From Verrucomicrobiota bacterium (GTDB taxonomy: Bacteria > Verrucomicrobiota > Lentisphaeria > Oligosphaerales > Oligosphaeraceae), in the NCBI GenBank assembly GCA_022709995.1, contig JAKLHU010000146.1, positions 1 to 6,066 of the forward strand: a stretch of 6,066 bases of DNA. Direction: 5' to 3'. Both the position numbers and the translations under genes were made by a program. Below the pieces are notes generated by a model. It was not told the DNA's origin and did not search any database. It saw nothing but the letters and a program-made list of their open reading frames with translations. Positions 1-5,073 of the stretch are shown here, one piece after another (positions within the stretch are counted from its first letter, which is position 1; each line of letters opens with the position of its first letter).

Positions 1-537
1 CGGTGCGGCCTCGGGCGCGGTGGGCGCAGCGACCGCGGCGGCGGGGATGGGCGCCGGCTGGCTGACCATCGCGCGCGACTCGGGCGGGACGCTGTTGATG
101 AAGACGATCCGGACCTTGCGCAGGGAGGCCTTGGAGAAACGCCCGACCGGGTCGCCGGTCTCGACGGGGTCCTGCGGGCCCACCGTGGCGAGCACCGCGC
201 TGCCCTCGGCGGCGTCGGCGAAGAGGGGCGAATCGGGCTTCAGCGCGAGGTCCTTGCCGATGTCCTTGTTGCGCACGAAACCCTCGACCGCGACCGCGTG
301 GCGCACGGCGATCCAGCCGGGTGGCGGCTCCGTGATGCCGGCGGCCACGAGGTCCTCACGCAGCACGGGCGTGATCGAGGAGCCGGCCGGCAGCGTGCCG
401 ACGGTCTCCGCCTGGTCGTCGGGGCTGACGTGCATCGTGGCTTCAAAGGACAACGTCGCGGCCGTGGCGGCCTGGGCGAGGCCGATGGCGGCGGCGAGGG
501 CGGCGGCGCGGGCGGCGGCGCGGACGGCGGCGCGGAT
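1..537 (-). CDS. SH3-like domain exported protein, C-terminus cut by window edge, start codon abnormal
   Basis: Reading the minus strand in the frame 535-537, 532-534 and so on gives 179 open codons to the left edge, with almost every codon ending in G or C. Residues 1-27 form an Arg/Ala signal peptide ending near AQAATAA, so the protein is probably exported. Residues about 29-92 look like a bacterial SH3 fold (TVGTLPAG, then GWIAVRHAVAVEGFVRN). A second SH3-like unit covers about 101-148 (SPLFADAAEGSAVLATV, then GRFSKASLRKVRIVFIN). An Ala/Pro-rich tail begins near 160 and runs off the window. I recall similar two-unit SH3 proteins in Opitutae-type Verrucomicrobiota; function is unknown, possibly cell-wall or protein binding. 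The frame is closed upstream by TAG at 574-576. No ATG, GTG or TTG lies before the signal peptide. I end the feature at the ATC (535-537) where the signal peptide begins; the first usual starts are TTG at 451-453 and ATG at 433-435, which would delete that peptide. GC (about 75%) is well above the other genes. Confidence 0.7.
   Translation of the reverse strand, partial: MRAAVRAAARAAALAAAIGLAQAATAATLSFEATMHVSPDDQAETVGTLPAGSSITPVLREDLVAAGITEPPPGWIAVRHAVAVEGFVRNKDIGKDLALKPDSPLFADAAEGSAVLATVGPQDPVETGDPVGRFSKASLRKVRIVFINSVPPESRAMVSQPAPIPAAAVAAPTAPEAAP
487..534 (-). repeat. Four 12-bp tandem units encoding the signal peptide core
   Basis: On the plus strand the units are GGCGGCGGCGAG (487-498), GGCGGCGGCGCG (499-510 and 511-522) and GACGGCGGCGCG (523-534). 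On the coding strand they read RAAV, RAAA, RAAA, LAAA. The unit is a multiple of three, so copy number can change without breaking the frame. It makes up most of the basic and hydrophobic part of the leader of the SH3-like protein. Confidence 0.85.
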
Positions 538-563
538 GGAAGCGCCCCAGGGCCTGGGACGCC

Positions 564-607
564 TACTCGGGCGCTACTCGGGCGCTACTCGGGCGCTACT
601 CGGGCGC
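564..607. repeat. Four perfect 11-bp tandem repeats (TACTCGGGCGC)
   Basis: The unit TACTCGGGCGC occurs without change at 564-574, 575-585, 586-596 and 597-607. A decayed partial copy (ACTCGG) follows at 610-615. The array sits between the stop of the GH42-like gene (617-619) and the SH3-like gene. On the minus strand TAG triplets occur at 563-565, 574-576, 585-587 and 596-598. Because 11 is not a multiple of three, they close all three minus-strand reading frames. The array also marks the change from about 60-63% GC on the right to about 75% on the left. It has no spacers, so it is not a CRISPR array. Confidence 0.95.
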
Positions 608-616
608 CGACTCGGC

Positions 617-3600
617 TCAGCGGATTCGCACCAGCGTGTATGTTTTGAGGCGGTCGGCCGGCAGCACCACTTCGTAGGCCCCCAGCTCAACCGGACGAGT
701 CGCCAGCTCGACTTCGCCGGCAAAGTCCGGCGACACGGCGTAGGCCCGTTGCAGCGACGGCAGCCGGACCACAAACCGGATATCTTTGCCCAACGACGGA
801 AACGGCTCGTCCGGCGGCAGCGCGGGGACCGTCTGCCCTGCCTCCAGGCGGCTGCCCGTCGCATTCAGAAAATGCACGACGGTCTCGCCGCGATCGCGGA
901 AGATACTGGTCAGGACGGCTTCTGGCACCGTCAGCGGCACCCAGGGCGTGGCCTCCTTCCCCAGCAAGTCAGCCAAAACCAGATGGGCGACTTCCTCGGC
1001 ATCAAGCTGGCGCTGGAAAGAGTATTCGCCGCCAGTGCGGACTTCCCCGGCCTGGGCCGGCACGCCCAGCAGCAGCGGGCTGTAGACGACCTTGCCGGCG
1101 CCCAACGGCGCTTCCAGCACCGCCGGAAAACGCGCGCCGGAAGCATCTTCGTACTGCCACGACACCCGGCCCGGAGCGGCCATTTCCGCCGTGACCCGGC
1201 AGCGCACGCCGGGAATCGGCGTCGCCAGCGCCATAGCCTCGGCAAAAGCCGGCCCGGCATACATCTTGGCGGCCGGCGACGGCTTGTCCAAACGCTCCAA
1301 AGGGAACAAATCCGCAAACGGCCAGGACGAACGCAAGTCGCCATTTTCATTCGACGCCGCCACCCGGTTGGACAGATAGACGGTCCCGCCCTGCTGCGCA
1401 AACTCGCGAATCGCCGCAATGTTCGCATCCGACAAGGCCATCGCGTTGCAGACGAACAGAACCCGGTATTTCCGCAGGATGTCCGGCTGCAGGCCGGTCT
1501 CGTTGAGGAACACATGGGGGATGTGCTTCAAATTGAGCAGCTGCGACAGTCCCAGCACGTCCGGCGGGTACGACGTGCCGCGCGGCCAGTCGCGGCTCTG
1601 GTTCGAAAACAGCATCGCCACGCTGGTGACCGGCTCGGCCTCGCGCATCGCCATGTTGCCGCGCTCGGCGGTGAAGTGCCGGTAGTTGCTCTTGTCCGGC
1701 GGACAGTGATTGCCGGTCATCTCCCAGGTGGTCTGCCCCAGAAGGTTGTTCAGGGCCCAGCCGAAATACATCAAATCCCAGTTGAACACCGCCGTGTAGA
1801 CCAGCCCATACACCGGCAGACCGGCGGAATACTGGAACTGGCCCTTGGCCTGGCGCAGGCTCATCACCGCACGATAGTTGGCGTAGATGTTGCGAGTCAT
1901 GATCTCCGTGCCGACAAAGTCCCAGCCGCGCGTCGACTGCTCCAAAGCCCCGCCCTGCGACAGCGACCCGTACGTCGAGGTCATCCCGTAATGCGTCGAA
2001 TAGCCCATGATGACAAAGTCGGGCTTGAACGGCCGGATGTGCTCCTTCAAGCGATACCAGAAGTCGCCGAGGCGCTTCTGCCGCCAGCGCAGCCAGGCCC
2101 GCCACAAGGCCGATTCCTTGTTGAAGAGCTCGGGGCTGCACTCGTCCGCCGGCAACTGCCAGCCCGACTCCGCCGTGAACGCCTGGCGGCATTCCGCGCA
2201 ACCGCAGAATTTCGTGCCATGAAAGCTCACCTCGTCAATCATGATGCCGTCAATCCCGGTGGCCTGCACGTGGGTGGAGATGTAATCAAGGAATTTGGCG
2301 AAATAGCGCGGGTTGGACGGGCAGAATCCGCGCGCGGTCAACTGCCCGTCGACCGTCTGCTGCAAATACGGCATGTTGGCGACCAGGACGCGGAAACCGG
2401 AATCCGCGTCCCACAGCAGCGAATGGTCCTGGTGGTCGACGAATTTGATGCCGTGGGGGTGCCCGGCGCGGACAAAGTCGGCCAGATTCTGCTGGGCCCG
2501 TTGCAAGTGAGTCGGAAAGGTGTGCCGGGAGAGCATGCCGTTGGTCAGGATGACGTTGAGATTGTCGGCCTTCAATTCCTGGACTCGCCGCGCGATCAGT
2601 TCCGGGGTGTTGAATTCGGAGAAGGTGCCGTTGTTGCTGGGTCCGATGCTGCCGATGTTGGCCCGGCCGCGCCAGTCTTCGCCCGGCTTGAACACGGCGT
2701 GCGACACCGGCAGATCCCAGGACTTCAACGGCGCGGCCGCTTCCCGGCCCGGCTCCGGCAACGGATAGGTCGACACGCTGACCGCGAATTCCGGCTCCTT
2801 GGCATAGGAGGCGCTGGAGAACATCTCCGAGGGCTCGAACAGGCCGGGATGGCGCCAGAAGCCGCGCCGGAACGAATAGTCCTCATGGCTGGTCTGCAGC
2901 AACTGGTCGTTGAGCGTGGAAACCGCCCACTCGCCCGCAAAAGCGAACCGCGCCTCGCCGCTTTCCAGCCAGACCGGAAACGACAAGGTCTGGACAGTCA
3001 ACGGCGCAATCGACAAGTCCGCCGCCACGACACGCCCATTGCAACGAACCGAAAACGGCCCGACGCCCTCCGAGCCCACGCCGGTGACGATGGTGATGAT
3101 GTGGACCCCGGAACGCAGGCCGGTCATCCGAAACGACGCCGCGCCGCTCCCGCGGACCGCGGAATACAGGGCGCCCCGGGGCCGATGCGTGCTCACCCGC
3201 AACCCCTCGGTCGCCTCCCAGCCAAAGCCCTTTTCCGGCGAAAAGGCGTTCACGCCGGCGTCGGTGTACTGCGCCCCGAAGTCACGGGCGCCGAACACCA
3301 GCTGCCGGTCCGGCGCCAGTTCGGAGAAGTAAGGGTACGCGCTGGTGGTATGACGACGGGTGAAATCCGCGTGCGTACCCTCGTAGAAAACCAGGTGCCC
3401 GGCCACCAGCCCGCCGAAAAACTTCGGCGTATAGGGCCGGGAGAGGACGAGATAGTCGCCCTCGACGGCCAGATCCCAGCTTCCGGTGATGGAATTCGGC
3501 GGGTAATCGCCGTGGGTATTGACGCCTTTGGGATTGCAGTCGATGACCAGCTGGCGGCCTTGGCCGGAAAACGCAATCTGGCGGATGGACGCACCGCCGA

Positions 3601-4108
3601 TCCGGCCGGAATCGGCGGTGACGGTTCCGGAAACTTCGCTCAATTTGCTGGAACGGCCAGACAGCGCGGTGTACGTGCAGCCGACGAACGCGGCCAGCGG
3701 CAGGCGCAGCTGATACCGGATAGTGCTGCCGGTCAAGTGGTCCTGATAGGCCGGACAATGCGCCATGAACGCCAGTTCGACTTCCGAACCATCCGCCGCG
3801 GCCGAGACTTCCCGCCGGTACTTGACACCGTCCGTCTCGCCAAACACATTGTACACGCGGCGATTACCGGCCTGCTCGGAAATATCGGCCTGCGGATTGC
3901 GCAGCAACGGCACCGCCGGCAACGGCGGCGCCTCGGGCGCGGCGTCCTCGGGCAAGGCCGGCTCCAGGACCAGCGCTTCGTCCAGGACCAGCGTCGTCCC
4001 GCCAAAACCGATCTGCAGGCCCTTCTCCGCAGCCAGGGTAAAGGTCCCGGCCGCCGCCGTCGCCCCCATTGACATCATCGCCAAAAACGCATACGCCTTG
4101 ATGTTCAT
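617..4108 (-). CDS. Secreted GH42-like glycoside hydrolase with N-terminal carbohydrate-binding-like module, 1163 aa
   Basis: Probably a secreted retaining glycosidase; the substrate cannot be read from sequence. A signal peptide covers residues 1-20 (MNIKAYAFLAMMSMGATAAA). Residues about 22-270 are beta-rich and unrecognised. Residues about 271-395 (FGARDFGAQYTDAG, then GFGWEATEGLRV, then GLRSGVHIITIVTG) resemble the sugar-binding module of rhamnogalacturonan acetylesterases and related lyases. A TIM-barrel-like region spans about 480-800. In it, GIMIDEV places Asp625-Glu626 nine residues before C635-x-C637-x-x-C640, with C596 in GFCPSNP. This matches the spacing of the acid/base Glu and the four zinc cysteines of GH42 beta-galactosidases. 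Glu796 (TTWEMTG) is a candidate nucleophile, with Glu735 as an alternative. Residues 827-914 resemble the GH42 trimerisation domain (VLFVCNAMALSDANIAAI), and about 1060-1163 form a terminal beta domain. It may belong to the hypothetical GHL6-type family rather than GH42 itself. The start is supported by AAGG at 4115-4118 and the signal peptide. GH42 enzymes are usually near 650-700 residues, so this one is greatly extended. Confidence 0.88.
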   Translation of the reverse strand: MNIKAYAFLAMMSMGATAAAGTFTLAAEKGLQIGFGGTTLVLDEALVLEPALPEDAAPEAPPLPAVPLLRNPQADISEQAGNRRVYNVFGETDGVKYRREVSAAADGSEVELAFMAHCPAYQDHLTGSTIRYQLRLPLAAFVGCTYTALSGRSSKLSEVSGTVTADSGRIGGASIRQIAFSGQGRQLVIDCNPKGVNTHGDYPPNSITGSWDLAVEGDYLVLSRPYTPKFFGGLVAGHLVFYEGTHADFTRRHTTSAYPYFSELAPDRQLVFGARDFGAQYTDAGVNAFSPEKGFGWEATEGLRVSTHRPRGALYSAVRGSGAASFRMTGLRSGVHIITIVTGVGSEGVGPFSVRCNGRVVAADLSIAPLTVQTLSFPVWLESGEARFAFAGEWAVSTLNDQLLQTSHEDYSFRRGFWRHPGLFEPSEMFSSASYAKEPEFAVSVSTYPLPEPGREAAAPLKSWDLPVSHAVFKPGEDWRGRANIGSIGPSNNGTFSEFNTPELIARRVQELKADNLNVILTNGMLSRHTFPTHLQRAQQNLADFVRAGHPHGIKFVDHQDHSLLWDADSGFRVLVANMPYLQQTVDGQLTARGFCPSNPRYFAKFLDYISTHVQATGIDGIMIDEVSFHGTKFCGCAECRQAFTAESGWQLPADECSPELFNKESALWRAWLRWRQKRLGDFWYRLKEHIRPFKPDFVIMGYSTHYGMTSTYGSLSQGGALEQSTRGWDFVGTEIMTRNIYANYRAVMSLRQAKGQFQYSAGLPVYGLVYTAVFNWDLMYFGWALNNLLGQTTWEMTGNHCPPDKSNYRHFTAERGNMAMREAEPVTSVAMLFSNQSRDWPRGTSYPPDVLGLSQLLNLKHIPHVFLNETGLQPDILRKYRVLFVCNAMALSDANIAAIREFAQQGGTVYLSNRVAASNENGDLRSSWPFADLFPLERLDKPSPAAKMYAGPAFAEAMALATPIPGVRCRVTAEMAAPGRVSWQYEDASGARFPAVLEAPLGAGKVVYSPLLLGVPAQAGEVRTGGEYSFQRQLDAEEVAHLVLADLLGKEATPWVPLTVPEAVLTSIFRDRGETVVHFLNATGSRLEAGQTVPALPPDEPFPSLGKDIRFVVRLPSLQRAYAVSPDFAGEVELATRPVELGAYEVVLPADRLKTYTLVRIR
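3963..3993 (-). repeat. In-frame 13-bp direct repeat 18 bp apart
   Basis: TCCAGGACCAGCG (plus strand) occurs at 3963-3975 and again at 3981-3993. The 18-bp period encodes LVLDEA followed by LVLEPA, at residues 41-52 of the GH42-like protein, and leads into an Ala/Pro/Glu-rich linker. It looks like a six-residue microduplication that keeps the frame. Confidence 0.75.
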
Positions 4109-4114
4109 TACCGA

Positions 4115-4118
4115 CCTT
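4115..4118 (-). promoter_or_regulatory. Weak ribosome binding site of the GH42-like gene
   Basis: On the minus strand AAGG lies six bases before the ATG at 4106-4108 (AAGGTCGGTAATG). It is short but correctly spaced. It favours this ATG over the internal Met codons at residues 11, 12 and 14, which would shorten the signal peptide. Confidence 0.5.
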
Positions 4119-4141
4119 GCATTGAATTGATTGCTGATGCG

Positions 4142-4165
4142 CGAAATATATAAAATGTACGAAAT
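4142..4165 (-). promoter_or_regulatory. AT-rich block, possible promoter of the GH42-like gene
   Basis: This is the most AT-rich stretch in the 4109-4255 gap and stands out in GC-rich DNA. On the minus strand TATATT (4145-4150) matches the -10 consensus TATAAT at five of six bases and lies about 37 bases before the start codon. I find no good -35 box at 17 bp, so the call is weak. The hexamer CGAAAT (plus strand) flanks the block as a direct repeat at 4142-4147 and 4160-4165, which could be a regulator site. A promoter here would let the hydrolase be expressed apart from the upstream pair. Confidence 0.3.
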
Positions 4166-4176
4166 GCCCGGCGGAA

Positions 4177-4219
4177 CCCGGTTGAACGACGCCGGCGTCT
4201 CCTGTCTACCTCAACCAGG
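4177..4219. repeat. Inverted repeat enclosing a perfect 12-bp palindrome
   Basis: The arms CCCGGTTGA (4177-4185) and TCAACCAGG (4211-4219) pair at eight of nine positions. Inside them GACGCCGGCGTC (4188-4199) is a perfect palindrome. In the minus-strand transcript this could form a nested hairpin between the CBM9-like and GH42-like genes. No U-run follows on the transcribed side (the next bases are TTCCGCC), so it is not a standard intrinsic terminator. An operator, an mRNA processing or stability element, or an extragenic palindrome are all possible. Confidence 0.6.
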
Positions 4220-4244
4220 CACCCGTTTTCCCGGAACCGTTTGG

Positions 4245-4287
4245 CTTTATTTTTATCATCTGCCTTTATCTGTGTTCTTCTGTGGTT
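4245..4287 (-). repeat. Dispersed-type 'AACCACAGA..AACACAGAT' sequence overlapping a gene end
   Basis: The minus strand from 4287 reads AACCACAGA, AGAACACAGAT, AAAGGCAGATGAT, then an A/T-rich tail. This is a degenerate repeat with a period of about 11-13 bp. I recall near-identical runs scattered through PVC-group genomes, often mis-annotated as small proteins starting NHRRTQ; one frame here reads NHRRTQIKADDKNK. It supplies the last nine residues and the stop codon (4256-4258) of the CBM9-like gene and continues past it. Its base composition differs sharply from the surrounding GC-rich DNA. Only one copy is visible in this window, so repeat status rests on prior knowledge. Confidence 0.5.
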
Positions 4288-5062
4288 CAAAACGCGGCGC
4301 GGCTTCCACCGGCAGCTTCCCGTCCGTGCCGGTCAGGATCAGCTTCAAGATGTTTTCCTGCTTGCGGCCCGCCCATGGCACCGGGTTGAGCGACGTCATC
4401 GTCTCCTGGGTGGTGCCGCTGTCCGAGTCGGACAAATGGATGTCGAAGCCGAAGGCCTGCCCCGGCTTGGGCGGCTTCGGCACGCCCAGCAGTTTCCAGG
4501 GAATGCGCGCTTCCAAAACAAAGCCGTTTTCGGACGGGCTGGCGCCGACATCGATGGCGGAGGAATCCGTGTTGATCGGATGATGCAAATACGCCTCCGG
4601 CTCGATGTCACTGAAAATGTCGCCGGTCGGCGCCATCGTGCCGGGGCAAAGGCCGATGATGCGCCAGTCCGGCCGCAAAGGGCCGCTGCCGGCGGGATCG
4701 AAGGCCGGCGCAAAGGTGATCTCGACATGGTCGCAATGGAACATGTCCTTGCCGCCGGCAATCGTCACTTTTTCGTCAACCACTTCCGCCAGGACATAAA
4801 GATAATTGGCGTCATGGCACAGCTTGACCAGGCCGGAAAGATCGTCTTCACCGTCCCATTTGGCTTTTCCCCAGGTCACATTGGCGGCGCCGACCATGAT
4901 TTCGACCGGCAGATGATCCCATTCCCGGGAGTCGCCGTCGATATTCGGCGGCGGATCCGGCTTGAGTGGACACGCGACCACGAGGCGTTCCGCCGCCAAC
5001 ACCGAAAGGCCGGACAGCGCCGCCAGCAACACCGCCGTCAACCAGAAAACACCTTTTGTCAT
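4256..5062 (-). CDS. Secreted CBM9-like (DOMON-fold) carbohydrate-binding protein, 268 aa
   Basis: Residues 1-24 (MTKGVFWLTAVLLAALSGLSVLAA) are a typical signal peptide. The mature protein is a single CBM9-like beta-sandwich. Family hallmarks are IDGDSREWDHLP (41-52), the strand ANYLYVLAEVVDEKV (85-99), DHVEITFAP (111-119), GFVLEARIPWKLLG (180-193) and GQAFGFDIHLSDSDSG (201-216). No catalytic domain is attached, so the likely role is binding sugars at the cell surface or outside the cell. Related modules occur as stand-alone proteins or appended to glycanases. I chose the ATG at 5060-5062, not the upstream in-frame start at 5102-5104. The ATG has AGGAG six bases ahead and the signal peptide begins exactly there, whereas the longer form overlaps the preceding gene. 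The gene begins ten bases after that gene's stop. The tail RFEPQKNTDKGR is polar and comes largely from the dispersed-type sequence at 4245-4287, so it may not be part of the ancestral domain. Confidence 0.85.
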   Translation of the reverse strand: MTKGVFWLTAVLLAALSGLSVLAAERLVVACPLKPDPPPNIDGDSREWDHLPVEIMVGAANVTWGKAKWDGEDDLSGLVKLCHDANYLYVLAEVVDEKVTIAGGKDMFHCDHVEITFAPAFDPAGSGPLRPDWRIIGLCPGTMAPTGDIFSDIEPEAYLHHPINTDSSAIDVGASPSENGFVLEARIPWKLLGVPKPPKPGQAFGFDIHLSDSDSGTTQETMTSLNPVPWAGRKQENILKLILTGTDGKLPVEAAPRFEPQKNTDKGR

Positions 5063-5068
5063 GCCTCG

Positions 5069-5073
5069 CTCCT
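5069..5073 (-). promoter_or_regulatory. Ribosome binding site overlapping the upstream stop codon
   Basis: On the minus strand the junction reads TGAGGAGCGAGGCATG. AGGAG (5073-5069) shares its first base with the TGA stop (5075-5073) of the preceding gene and sits six bases before the ATG. The arrangement implies one mRNA and likely translational coupling, and it decides the start of the CBM9-like protein. Confidence 0.8.

Noticed and set aside
546..558. Palindrome CCCAGG-G-CCTGGG as a terminator after the GH42-like gene
   Set aside because: The arms leave only one base for a loop, so the real stem would be about four pairs, and no T-run follows on the minus strand. Nothing else in 538-616 looks like a terminator.
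564..607. CRISPR array
   Set aside because: The units are 11 bp, directly adjacent and without spacers, and no cas gene is present.
20..4072. A 1350-codon open frame on the plus strand spanning both left-hand genes
   Set aside because: It runs antisense to the GH42-like and SH3-like genes, is rich in Arg, Gly and Ala without recognisable domains, and crosses the repeat array. GC-rich codon usage on the minus strand leaves few stops in this frame, which explains its length.
4108..4290. A 60-codon minus-strand frame starting MNHRRTQ
   Set aside because: It overlaps the end of the CBM9-like gene and is the well-known false reading of the dispersed 'AACCACAGA' sequence. The rest is Arg-rich intergenic translation.
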